Part shown: positions 10,611 to 22,905 of the stretch, one piece after another
How the letters are laid out: each line of letters starts with the position of its first letter
Position numbering within the stretch: position 1 is the first letter of the stretch
Origin: Physella acuta
Lineage: Eukaryota > Mollusca > Gastropoda > Physidae
Length of the DNA stretch: 64,000 nucleotides
Reading direction: 5' to 3'
Assembly (NCBI RefSeq): GCF_028476545.1
Contig: NW_026731985.1
Span: forward strand, 532,501-596,500
The notes under the pieces: generated by a model
What the model was told of the DNA's origin: nothing
Seen by the model: only the letters and a program-made list of their open reading frames with translations
Database searches by the model: none
Made by a program: the position numbers and the translations under genes

Positions 10611-12405
10611 ACAAATCAGGTGATCCTAATGTCAGGTGTTTTGTTGTTGCACCTGAATGAAATGTCACGGTGACCCGTGTTGTGTTAGCTATGTCATGTG
10701 ACACGTTAGCTCATAGAACATTTTGTTCCATTTCTCTAAACTAGAACGTGTTTTGTGCACCAATTCATTAGTTGACGTGTTGTGTACATATATTGGGTCC
10801 AAATGATATTTTTTATGAAAATACATTCTTGATTAAAAATGATAGACTAATATTTGAACTGGATTTTTTTGTTTGTTTGATGTTTTGCTAATCCTAAACC
10901 TTTTAAAATTAATCCTAAACCTTTGAGATGAAAGGTCATTTGCGACAGTTAAATATTTAACACCTTCAAATATTTTTTTAGTTTTTTCCACTTCGACTCA
11001 AAATCACGTTCAAAGAAATGTTTTACATAAAAAAATTTAAAACAGAAACTAGAAAAAAAAATCAATGGCTTCTCCGGCTCTTTGAGCAACCGGGTCCGGT
11101 CTTTTTGTCAAGTTAACTGCCGTGCCCGCAGTCTCGGGGCTGCTCGAGATCTCGTTGGTATTCACGGGCCAGTTTCAGCTTTCAGTTCAAATGTTTAAAA
11201 TCAACATCAGGCTTGGCTTCAAGATGGAGAAAAATCTGGCACTTTTTAAAAAAGATTTGTGTTTAAAAGATTCATTCAATAGAACAAAACCTTGCACTTT
11301 CTTTACAAGATTTTATTTATAAAATTTCTGACAGTGTGTTTAGTAGCATTATTAGATAAAACAAATGATGGTAATTGTTTAGAAGGTGTGATACATTGAA
11401 CAAAGTGTCAACCACTTGTCATCTTGTCTAGTCAATGGCATGTGTGAAATTGACAAGTAAACCATTCTGGACACAATCTTCATCAGGTCTAATATGCCAG
11501 ACCTTGTCACGTGGTTAACATTTAAGTGCTCATCTTTCAACTCAGCAACAGCTACTTACAGATCCAGAACATTCATATGTCAATTTTTCAATGTCACATT
11601 TCAAATCTCTACAGCATCCCGAACATATGTATGTCATTTTCAATGTGACATCCCCTTTTTACAGCATATCTAACACATATAGGGATGTCTTGTTTTAAAG
11701 TGACATTTCGATCGTTCAAAAACTCGACTGTTCTATCCTCGGCCATGTTAATTGGCTAATATCAAACCATAATTTAGCGACACGGTAGACAACGCACGTG
11801 AATCCCCCGCGCCAGATGTGAAATTATTCCAGAACGTGAGTAAATGATCTCGCATGTTAAAATTACTTAAAGATGAAAATCGTAGGACGCTAGCCTCATT
11901 ATCCCGGGGGAAATTTTGGCGACAAAAAAACGTTCACATTCCCTGTGTATGGTTTACAAGATCTGAACAAAAAAATACATCTACATCAAGAGATTGGGAG
12001 AAAGAGCATCGTTTAGGGAAAAGGGTGGGCCAATGATTGAGGGTCATTATGGACTGGACGAAAGTGTTGCAAAAAGCGGGCTCCACCTTCAGAATAACGG
12101 CTAATTGGTTTGGTCGAAGGTGCACTCTAGGATATATGCCTGAGGATTTTCTGAAATTTTTTTAACGCGTTTTCTAAATCAAATATTTTACAGTTAAACA
12201 AATTCTAATCTAAATAAATCAATTTTTTCTCTTGTAAATTTTTGTGAGATTTCCTGTCTAATTACGCCCGATGAATTTGTTTACCGAAGTTTCAGCATTC
12301 AATTGGTATTGATCGGTATTGATGGGGAAGAAGATTGTTCCTGCTCTGTATCTGCATTTCTCTATAGAGTCACGTGACAATTGGTATCTTGGACGTACGA
12401 TGATG
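10611..12405. other. Non-repetitive A/T-rich spacer
   Basis: About 1.8 kb with no tandem array. Short open frames (11122-11322, 11854-12036 and their shadows) lack codon bias, homology I can recognise, or splice context. I see no feature here. Confidence 0.5.
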
Positions 12406-12529
12406 GCACTGATGCATGCTCACGAGTGAGTAGATTGATGCATGCTCACGAGTGAGTAGATTGATATGTGCTCACGAGTGAGTAGATTGATGCATTCTCA
12501 CGAGTGAGTAGATTGATGTGTGCTCACGA

Positions 12530-12617
<88 letters not shown>
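12406..12617. repeat. 26-bp array leading into a (TA)n tract
   Basis: Five units with CACGAGTGAGTAGATTGATG (12421-12530) run directly into (TA)n at 12531-12617, then degrade into TATG/TGTG steps to about 12690. Confidence 0.9.
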
Positions 12618-12627
<10 letters not shown>

Positions 12628-12831
12628 GTGTATGTGTGTTTATGTGTGTGTGTGTCTGTACGTCTGTATGGTCTGTATGGTCCGTAGGCCTACATAAAAT
12701 TTGATTACAACTGGACTTCCCAACGCTAGAAATCCGAGCCGACACCTCGACAACTCGTAAATTTGTTTTAACAAGACGATCTGATTCACACCGGCACACA
12801 GACAACAGTGGAACACTCTAGCGGTCTTCTT

Positions 12832-14985
12832 GGTCGATTCACGTGTACTTAGCTGGACAGCCGGTCAATTCACGTGTACCTAGCCGGAGAGTCGGTCAAT
12901 TCACGTGTACCTAGCGGCCAGTCGGTCAATTCACGTGTACCTAGCGGCCAGTCGGTCAATTCACGTGTACCTAGCGGCGGTCAATTCACGTGTACCTAGC
13001 GGCCAGTCGGTCAATTCACGTGTACCTAGCGGCCAGTCAATTCACGTGTACCTAGCGGCCAGTCAATTCACGTGTACCTAGCGGCCAGTCAATTCACGTG
13101 TACCTAGCTGGCCAGTCGGTCAATTCACGTGTACCTAGCGGCCAGTCAATTCACGTGTACCTAGCGGCCAGTCGGTCAATTCACGTGTACCTAGCGGCCA
13201 GTCAATTCACGTGTACCTAGCGGCCAGTCAATTCACGTGTACCTAGCGGCCAGTCGGTCAATTCACGTGTACCTAGCGGCCAGTCAATTCACGTGTACCT
13301 AGCGGCCAGTCGGTCAATTCACGTGTACCTAGCGGCGGTCAATTCACGTGTACCTAGCGGCCAGTCAATTCACGTGTACCTAGCGGCCAGTCGGTCAATT
13401 CACGTGTACCTAGCGGCCAGTCAATTCACGTGTACCTAGCGGCCAGTCGGTCAATTCACGTGTACCTAGCGGCCAGTCGGTCAATTCACGTGTACCTAGC
13501 GGCGGTCAATTCACGTGTACCTAGCGGCCAGTCGGTCAATTCACGTGTACCTAGCGGCCAGTCGGTCAATTCACGTGTACCTAGCGGCCAGTCGGTCAAT
13601 TCACGTGTACCTAGCGGCCAGTCAATTCACGTGTACCTAGCGGCCAGTCGGCCAATTCACGTGTACCTAGCGGCCAGTCGGTCAATTCACGTGTACCTAG
13701 CGGCCAGTCAATTCACGTGTACCTAGCGGCCAGTCGGCCAATTCACGTGTACCTAGCGGCCAGTCGGTCAATTCACGTGTACCTAGCGGCCAGTCGGTCA
13801 ATTCACGTGTACCTAGCGGCCAGTCGGTCAATTCACGTGTACCTAGCGGCGTTCAATTCACGTGTACCTAGCGGCCAGTCGGTCAATTCACGTGTACCTA
13901 GCGGCCAGTCGGTCAATTCACGTATACCTAGCGGCCAGTCGGTCAATTCACGTGTACCTAGCGGCGTTCAATTCACGTGTACCTAGCGGCCAGTCGGTCA
14001 ATTCACGTGTACTTAGCCGGACAGTCGGTCACGTGTACCTAGCAGCCAGTCGGTCAATTCACGTGTACCTACCGGCCAGTCGGTCAATTCACGTGTACCT
14101 AGCGGCCAGTCGGTCAATTCACGTGTACCTAGCTGGCCAGTTGGTCAATTCACGTGTACCTAGCGGCCAGTCGGTCAATTCACGTGTACCTAGCCGGCCA
14201 GTCGGTCAATTCACGTGTACCTAGCGGCCAGTCGGTCAATTCACGTGTACCTAGCTGGCCAGTTGGTCAATTCACGTGTACCTAGCGGCCAGTCGGTCAA
14301 TTCACGTGTACCTAGCCGGCCAGTCGGTCAATTCACGTGTACCTAGCGGCCAGTCGGTCAATTCACGTGTACCTAGCCGGCCAGTCGGTCAATTCACGTG
14401 TACCTAGCGGCCAGTCGGTCAATTCACGTGTACCTAGCCGGCCAGTCAATTCACGTGTACCTAGCCGGACAGTCGGTCAATTCACGTGTACCTAGCGGCC
14501 AGTCGGTCAATTCACGTGTACCTAGTGGCCAGTCAATTCACGTGTACCTAGCCGTCCAGTCAATTCACGTGTACCTAGCGGCTGTTGGTCAATTCACGTG
14601 TACCTAGCCGTCCAGTCAATTCACGTGTACCTAGCCGGACAGTCAGTCAATTCACGTGTACCTAGCGGCGGTCAATTCACGTGTACCTAGCGGCGGTCAA
14701 TTCACGTGTACCTAGTGGCCAGTCGGTCAATTCACGTGTACCTAGCGGCGGTCAATTCACGTGTACTTAGCCGGCCAGTCAATTCACGTGTACCTAGCCG
14801 GCAAGTTGGTCAATTCACGTGTACCTAGTGGCCAGTCGGTCAATTCACGTGTACCTAGCCAATCAGTCGGTCAATTCACGTGTACCTAGCCGTCCAGTCA
14901 ATTCACGTGTACCTAGCCGTCCAGTCAATTCACGTGTACCTAGCGGCCAGTCGGTCAATTCACATGTACCTAGCCAGCCAGTCTT
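12832..14985. repeat. 26-30 bp minisatellite with CACGTG in nearly every unit, about 75 copies
   Basis: Units read GTCAATTCACGTGTACCTAG plus a GCGGCCAGTCG-like join of 22-30 bp total. Length classes (about 22, 26 and 30 bp) interleave without clear order. The core TCACGTGTACCTAG is almost invariant, while the join varies (GCGGCC, GCCGGAC, GCTGGCC, GCCGTCC). The 30-bp class keeps frame, producing several spurious short open frames. Confidence 0.97.
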
Positions 14986-15415
14986 CTTGGGCTTACACAC
15001 TGTCTACACATCCTCTAGCCTACACACTTACCTACACACTAACCTACACACACCCTCCTTTAACACTGGTAAAAATCGACATTCCGGCTAAATATTATGC
15101 ACAATCCTAATGGTCACATATCTGTTGGGCCTGGTATCATGTTCGTCAGTAGATTGAGATCCATCGATCTGGTGCCAGTTGGATCCTGCGACTGGTCGGT
15201 GCCGGAACAGAAATCGTACCCTGACCACTGGAGCGTGTAATCCGACTTGACCTCTGAACCTTCCTGACCGCCAAATCCGTTCAAAGCTGGTGTTGCTGGA
15301 AGCTATTGAACTAGATCACGTGATCGATGTGGGGGATACAACTGCTGTGGTGGGGTGGGTGGGGTGGGGGGTGTCTGATGAAAAGAGAAGTGTGGGGTAT
15401 TTAAGATTGAAGATG
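14986..15415. other. Non-repetitive spacer, nothing recognised
   Basis: After a few CTACACAC steps the sequence is unique. There is no coding or RNA signal that I can support. Confidence 0.4.
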
Positions 15416-15840
15416 GTGTATGGTATGGGTGGTGGGATAGTGAGATGTGGATAGTGGGTTGGTGAGGAGTGGATGGTGTGGATGGTGGGTGGTTGAGGAG
15501 TGGATGGTGTGGGTGGGTGAGGAGTGGATGGTGTGGGTGGTGGGAGGAATGGATGGTTGTGTGGGTGAGGAGTGGATGATTGTGTGGGTGAGGAGTGGAT
15601 GGTTGTGTGGGTGGGGAGTGGATGGTGCGAGGGTGCGAGGGTGAGGAGTGGATGGTGTGGGTGGTGGGGGGAATGGATGGTTGTGTGCTTGGGGAGTGGA
15701 TGGTGTGGATGGTAGGTGTGTGATGATGGAGTTATGGTGAGAGGGAGAGAATGTAGTGAGTGAGGAGAGGATGACGAGAGTGAGTGAGTGAATAGTGGTA
15801 ATATGAGGAGTGGAGTGTGGAAAGAGTGAGAGAGAGAAAG
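15416..15840. repeat. G-rich 24-30 bp array
   Basis: Degenerate copies of GTGAGGAGTGGATGGTGTGG and related forms, decaying into GAGTGA steps after 15730. The Ser/Thr/Pro/His-rich 147-codon frame on the other strand is a repeat artefact. Confidence 0.85.
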
Positions 15841-16224
15841 TCAAAGAATAGATATTTATTTTTAATAAGGACTTTTATAGTTTGTTACGAAATAAATTCT
15901 AAATTATCCTTCATTTCTACAAAAAAGAATCGATCATAAAGTTAGTTTTTAACTTGCTGTCTGATTCTGACAGTCCAGTTATCATGTATATTCTATAGCA
16001 TAGCCGACACCGTTGTCATACACTGTGACATGACGCAATTCACTCGTCACACAACGTCACATGACACCATTCCCTTGTCACACAATGTCAAAAGGCACAC
16101 ATTGACAAATGACACCATTTCATTGTCACACTAATTAATACCTGACACCATTGCCTTGGAAGAGTGGATCAAAAATTTGTTTGGTGGAAGAGTTTAGCGG
16201 AACAGGTATGTATCGTGTAAATGA

Positions 16225-16450
16225 TTAGATCAGGAATAAATTGGTGAGAACTTGGGTCAGGAAAAATTTGGTGAAAACTTGGGTCAAGAACTTGGGTCAG
16301 GAAAAATGTGTTGAGAACTTGGGTCAGAAAAAATGTGTTGAGAACTTGGGTCAGAAAAAATGTGTTGAGAACTGGGGTCAGGAAACATTTGTTGAGAACT
16401 TGGGTCAGGAAACATTTGTTGAGAACTTGGGTCAGGAAAAATTTGTTCAG
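16225..16450. repeat. 27-bp array
   Basis: About eight copies of a 27-bp unit with GTTGAGAACTTGGGTCAG and a short A-run. The length is a multiple of three, so an open frame of VENLGQK-type repeats appears; no support for a protein. The regions 15841-16224 and 16451-17000 hold nothing I can identify beyond a G-run at 16742. Confidence 0.88.
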
Positions 16451-16999
16451 TATCTACTGCAACAATCAGCCCAGGTTCCTATCTCCACCTCGATGTTCCC
16501 ATTCTGGAATAAAACAACAAAAATTGCTACAAAATTTCTTGCTAAATTAGTTTTTTGTTCCATTTTAAAAGTTTTTGGGTAAGTTGGTAATGTATTGATT
16601 TTATATTTTGAAAAAAATTATAATTAGTTTACACAATCAAATTAATCGCATGGATAGATTTGATGTGGATTCAATTAATTTAAACTCGATCAATATATTC
16701 ACTATCCTGGTTTCATGCTTAGAAGGTGACTAACTACCAAAGGGGGGGGGGGGGTCGATGGAATGTGGTTAAAATAGTTGTAAAATACTACGTTACCTGT
16801 GGAGGGAAACAGGACACATTCTTGGAGGAAAAAATAAATGGAACTGTGTGGTAGAAAAATGTGCCTGGGAAACAGACCAAAACAACTGCTGGCGAAAAAA
16901 AAAATGGCCGATCGAAGTTAGTTCAACATGGCTGACATGGTCTTGTACTCTAGCAAGACGTGGAAATAAACAGTTTCTACAGTGTCCTGTGGTACGTTA

Positions 17000-17775
17000 T
17001 GTGGTTACATTATGTGATTACATTATCTGGTTACATGTGCCGTTACATTGGTTTGGTTGTATTGTGTAATTACATTGTGTTAGTTACATTGTGTGGTTAC
17101 ATGTGTGGTTTCATTGTGTGGTTAGATGTGTGTGGTTAAATTGTGGTTACATTGTGTGGTTGTATTATGTAATTACATTGTGTTTGTTACATTGTGTGGT
17201 TTCATGTGGTTACATGGGTGGTTACATTGTGGTTAGATTGTGGTTACATGGGTGGTTACATTGTGGTAACAGTGTGGTTACAATGTAGCTACATTGGTTT
17301 GGTTGTATCGTGTATTGTTACATTGTGTTTGTTACATTGTGCGGTTTCATTGGTTTGGTTAGATGTGTGTGGTTAAATTGTGGTTACATTGTGTGGTTGT
17401 ATTATGTAATTACATTGTGTTTTTTATATTGTGTGGTTACATTGTGTAGTTACATTGTGGTTACATTGAAGGTTTGTATTGTATAGTTACATGTGGTTAT
17501 AATATGTGGTTAGACTCTTTCGTTACATTATGTGGTTACATGTGTGGCTACGCTGTGAGGTTGTATTGTGTAATTACATTGTGTAATTACATTGTGTTTG
17601 TTATATTGTGTGGTTACATTGTGTTTGTCATATTGTGTGGTTACATTGTGTGGTTACATTGTGGTTACATTGAAGGTTTGTATTGTACAGTTACATGTGG
17701 TTATAATATGTGGTTAGACTGTATCGTTACATTATGTGGTTACATGTTTGGTTACATTATGTGGTTACATTATGC
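17000..17775. repeat. TTACATTGTGTGG-type simple minisatellite
   Basis: Nearly 800 bp of GTGTGGTTACATTGTG variants with irregular period (11-17 bp). Blocks such as 17440-17530 recur at about 17660-17740, showing segmental duplication inside the array. Confidence 0.9.
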
Positions 17776-17930
17776 TGATAAATGATTGAAATAATTGTTT
17801 GTTTACTGGTTGCTAAGGATTGTAAAAATTCCATAGTTTGGCAACACAATCCAACTGCTCACAACCCTAGAGATAAAAAAAACTCAATCCAATCTGGCTA
17901 TCAGGTTTAAGGCTAAAATTAAGTTTGCAT

Positions 17931-17978
17931 GTGTGTGTGTGTAAGAGTGGGAGTGTGTGTTTGTGTGTGTGTGTGTGT
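17931..17978. repeat. (GT)n microsatellite
   Basis: Interrupted GT dinucleotide tract. The flanks to 18190 are unique with no recognised feature. Confidence 0.85.
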
Positions 17979-18199
17979 TTAGTTCACCTAAAACCCAATC
18001 CGAATACGTCCTTATTATCGGATTTGTTTCGCTATTTCGCGCTGCTTGTTTTTAAATCCCAGTTTTTGATTACACCGGAGTGCTAGGTTTTCTGGTGCAG
18101 TCCGCCAGAGAAAGCCCTGTGTCTCTCTGTCCTGTATTCCCGCTGGTGGCTCAGCTTGATGTTCTAAAGCCACTTCCATCTTCTTCATTTGTTGCCCGC

Positions 18200-18720
18200 T
18201 AAAACTACTCGGTTAAATTTGTATGGCTTGCAGGTTAGCCGGTTAAACTTGCATGGCTTGCAGGTTAGTCGGTTAAACTTGTATTGCTTACAGGTTAGTC
18301 GGTTAAACTTGTATTGCTTACAGGTTAGTCGGTTAAACTTGTATCGCTTGCAGGTTAGCCGGTTAAACTTGTATCGCTTTCATGTTAGCCGGTTAAACTG
18401 GTATGGCTTTCAGATTAGCCGGTTAAACTAGTAAGGCTTGCAGGTTAGTCGGTTAAACTTGTATTGCTTGCAGGTTAGCCGGTTAAACTTGTATTGCTTG
18501 CAGGTTAGCCGGTTAAACTTTTATGGCTTACAGGTTAGCCGGTTAAACGTGTGTGGCTTACAGGTTATTCGGTTAAACTTGTATGGCTTGCAGGTTAGCT
18601 TGTTAAACTTGTATGATTTGAAATTAACTGGTTCAAGTTGTTTTGTTTGCATATTTTATGATCAAACTTGTATTAGTTGCAGGTTTGATGGTTAAAATTG
18701 TATTAATTATAGGCTTTATG
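18200..18720. repeat. 30-bp minisatellite, about 17 copies
   Basis: Units read GGTTAAACTTGTATGGCTTG with CAGGTTAGCC, 30 bp each, becoming degenerate after 18600. The frame is kept, so LQVSRLNLY-type open frames appear; no evidence they are translated. Confidence 0.95.
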
Positions 18721-18864
18721 TTTTATTATTCCTGGTTAGATAAAATCTTTGATTACATATAATTAGAAACACTTCACTTTGTCATCAGACGTGAAGTTTC
18801 GTTTCAGAAAACAGTCACAGAATGGCTACAGTGTCAAAATACTCAACTTGAGGACTAGTGATTC

Positions 18865-18866
<2 letters not shown>

Positions 18867-18948
<82 letters not shown>
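18867..18948. repeat. (TA)n microsatellite
   Basis: Pure TA tract of about 82 bp. The sequence from here to 19265 is unique without a recognised gene. Confidence 0.97.
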
Positions 18949-18951
<3 letters not shown>

Positions 18952-19269
18952 GCATATGTGATATGTGAATGCTTTTTACATTAAAAGATAAGCCAACCAT
19001 CCCACACCTATTTCACAACCCTCGCCCCATCTGCACCCACATCTTCCAGATATCAGGAACGGGTTCTAGACTTTATCTGGGTAGTGTCGATGAGAAAGAT
19101 TGTCAGCCCGTGGCATCTCACTGTTTGCTAAGTCTGGTCTTCTGTGGCTCCAATATTGACCCTTCTCCAGACTTCCCTTCATTACTCGGGGAAAAATCCA
19201 TCTTTACACAGCGAAAGTACAACAAGCAAAAGGGGGCTAAATATTTCACATAAAGACCCAGGGAGTAGA

Positions 19270-22200
19270 TTCAAGCATCCAACAGATCTGCTTGTACACT
19301 CAAGCATCCAACAGATCTGGCTGTAGACTCAAGCATCCAACAGATCTGGCTGTAGACTCAAGCATCCAACAGATCTGGCTGTAGACTCAACTCAAGCATC
19401 CAACAGATCTGGCTGTAGACTCAAGCATCCAACAGATCTGGCTGTAGACTCAACTCAAGCATCCAACAGATCTGGCTGTAGACTCAACTCAAGCATCCAA
19501 CAGATCTGGCTGTAGACTCAACTCAAGCATCCAACAGATCTGGCTGTAGACTCAACTCAAGCATCCAACAGATCTGGTTGTAGACTCAACTCAAGCATCC
19601 AACAGATCTGGCTGTAGACTCAAGCATCCAACAGATCTGGCTGTAGACTCAACTCAAGCATCCAACAGATCTGGCTGTAGACTCAACTCAAGCATCCAAC
19701 AGATCTGGTTGTAGACTCAACTCAAGCATCCAACAGATCTGGCTGTAGACTCAAGCATCCAACAGATCTGGCTGTAGACTCAACTCAAGCATCCAACAGA
19801 TCTGGCTGTAGACTCAACTCAAGCATCCAACAGATCTGGCTGTAGACTCAAGCATCCAACAGATCTGGCTGTAGACTCAACTCAAGCATCCAACAGATCT
19901 GGCTGTAGACTCAACTCAAGCATCCAACAGATCTGGTTGTAGACTCAACTCAAGCATCCAACAGATCTGGCTGTAGACTCAAGCATCCAACAGATCTGGC
20001 TGTAGACTCAACTCAAGCATCCAACAGATCTGGCTGTAGACTCAACTCAAGCATCCAACAGATCTGGCTGTAGACTTAAGTCAAGCATCCAACAGATCTG
20101 GCTGTAGACTCAAGCATCCAACAGATCTGGCTGTAGACTCAAGCATCCAACAGATCTGGCTGTAGACTCAACTAAAGCATCCAACAGATCTGGCTGTAGA
20201 CTCAACTCAAGCATCCAACAGATCTGGCTGTAGACTCAAGCATCCAACAGATCTGGCTGTAGACTCAACTCAAGCATCCAACAGATCCGGCTGTAGACTC
20301 AAGCATCCAACAGATCTGGCTGTAGACTCAACTCAAGCATCCAACAGATCCGGCTGTAGACTCAAGCATCCAACAGATCTGGCTGTAGACTCAACTCAAG
20401 CATCCAACAGATCTGGCTGTAGACTTAAGTCAAGCATCCAACAGATCTGGCTGTAGACTCAAGCATCCAACAGATCTGGCTGTAGACTCAAGCATCCAAC
20501 AGATCTGGCTGTAGACTCAACTAAAGCATCCAACAGATCTGGCTGTAGACTCAACTCAAGCATCCAACAGATCTGGCTGTAGACTCAAGCATCCAACAGA
20601 TCTGGCTGTAGACTCAACTCAAGCATCCAACAGATCCGGCTGTAGACTCAAGCATCCAACAGATCTGGCTGTAGACTCAACTCAAGCATCCAACAGATCC
20701 GGCTGTAGACTCAAGCATCCAACAGATCTGGCTGTAGACTCAACTCAAGCATCCAACAGATCTGGCTGTAGACTCAACTCAAGCATCCAACAGATCTGGC
20801 TGTAGACTCAACTCAAGCATCCAACAGATCCGGCTGTAGACTCAAGCATCCAACAGATCTGGCTGTAGACTCAACTCAAGCATCCAACAGATCTGGCTGT
20901 AGACTCAACTCAAGCATCCAACAGATCTGGCTGTAGACTCAAGCATCCAACAGATCTGGCTGTAGACTCAACTCAAGCATCCAACAGATCCGGCTGTAGA
21001 CTCAAGCATCCAACAGATCTGGCTGTAGACTCAACTCAAGCATCCAACAGATCCGGCTGTAGACTCAAGCATCCAACAGATCTGGCTGTAGACTCAACTC
21101 AAGCATCCAACAGATCTGGCTGTAGACTCAACTCAAGCATCCAACAGATCTGGCTGTAGACTCAACTCAAGCATCCAACAGATCCGGCTGTAGACTCAAG
21201 CATCCAACAGATCTGGCTGTAGACTCAACTCAAGCATCCAACAGATCTGGCTGTAGACTAAACTCAAGCATCCAACAGATCTGGCTCTAGACTCAAGCAT
21301 CCAACAGATCTGGCTGTAGACTCAACTCAAGCATCCAACAGATCTGGCTGTAGACTCAACTCAAGCATCCAACAGATCCGGCTGTAGACTCAAGCATCCA
21401 ACAGATCTGGCTGTAGACTCAACTCAAGCATCCAACAGATCCGGCTGTAGACTCAAGCATCCAACAGATCTGGCTGTAGACTCAACTCAAGCATCCAACA
21501 GATCTGGCTGTAGACTCAACTCAAGCATCCAACAGATCTGGCTGTAGACTCAACTCAAGCATCCAACAGATCTGGCTGTAGACTCAACTCAAGCATCCAA
21601 CAGATCTGGCTGTAGACTCAACTCAAGCATCCAACAGATCTGGCTGTAGACTCAACTCAAGCATCCAACAGATCTGGCTGTAGACTCAACTCAAGCATCC
21701 AACAGATCTGGCTGTAGACTCAACTCAAGCATCCAACAGATCTGGCTGTAGACTCAACTCAAGCATCCAACAGATCTGGTTGTAGACTCAACTCAAGCAT
21801 CCAACAGATCTGGCTGTAGACTCAACTCAAGCATCCAACAGATCTGGCTGTAGACTCAACTCAAGCATCCAACAGATCTGGTTGTAGACTCAACTCAAGC
21901 ATCCAACAGATCCGGCTGTAGACTCAAGCATCCAACAGATCTGGCTGTAGACTCAACTCAAGCATCCAACAGATCTGGCTGTAGACTCAACTCAAGCATC
22001 CAACAGATCTGGCTGTAGACTCAACTCAAGCATCCAACAGATCTGGCTGTAGACTCAAGCATCCAACAGATCTGGCTGTAGACTCAACTCAAGCATCCAA
22101 CAGATCTGGCTGTAGACTCAACTCAAGCATCCAACAGATCTGGCTGTAGACTCAACTCAAGCATCCAACAGATCTGGCTGTAGACTCAACTCAAGCATCC

Positions 22201-22905
22201 AACAGATCTGGCTGTAGACTCAACTCAAGCATCCAACAGATCTGGCTGTAGACTCAAGCATCCAACAGATCTGGCTGTAGACTCAACTCAAGCATCCAAC
22301 AGATCTGGCTGTAGACTCAAGCATCCAACAGATCTGGCTGTAGACTCAACTCAAGCATCCAACAGATCTGGCTGTAGACTCAAGCATCCAACAGATCTGG
22401 CTGTAGACTCAAGCATCCAACAGATCTGGCTGTAGACTCAACTCAAGCATCCAACAGATCTGGCTGTAGACTCAACTCAAGCATCCAACAGATCTGGCTG
22501 TAGACTCAACTCAAGCATCCAACAGATCTGGTTGTAGACTCAACTCAAGCATCCAACAGATCCGGCTGTAGACTCAAGCATCCAACAGATCTGGTTGTAG
22601 ACTCAACTCAAGCATCCAACAGATCTGGCTGTAGACTCAACTCAAGCATCCAACAGATCTGGCTGTAGACTCAACTCAAGCATCCAACAGATCTGGCTGT
22701 AGACTCAACTCAAGCATCCAACAGATCTGGCTGTAGACTCAACTCAAGCATCCAACAGATCTGGCTGTAGACTCAACTCAAGCATCCAACAGATCTGGCT
22801 GTAGACTCAACTCAAGCATCCAACAGATCCGGCTGTAGACTCAAGCATCCAACAGATCTGGCTGTAGACTCAACTCAAGCATCCAACAGATCTGGCTGTA
22901 GACCC
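19270..22905. repeat. 3.6-kb minisatellite of 29- and 34-bp units, about 110 copies
   Basis: The core AAGCATCCAACAGATCTGGC is followed by TGTAGACTC, giving 29 bp, or by an additional ACTCA, giving 34 bp. AGATCT occurs in most copies, with AGATCC in a minority. The rare variant GACTTAAGTC appears at 20073 and 20422, inside a duplicated block of 349 bp, so higher-order duplication is present. Array edges are sharp. Confidence 0.98.
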
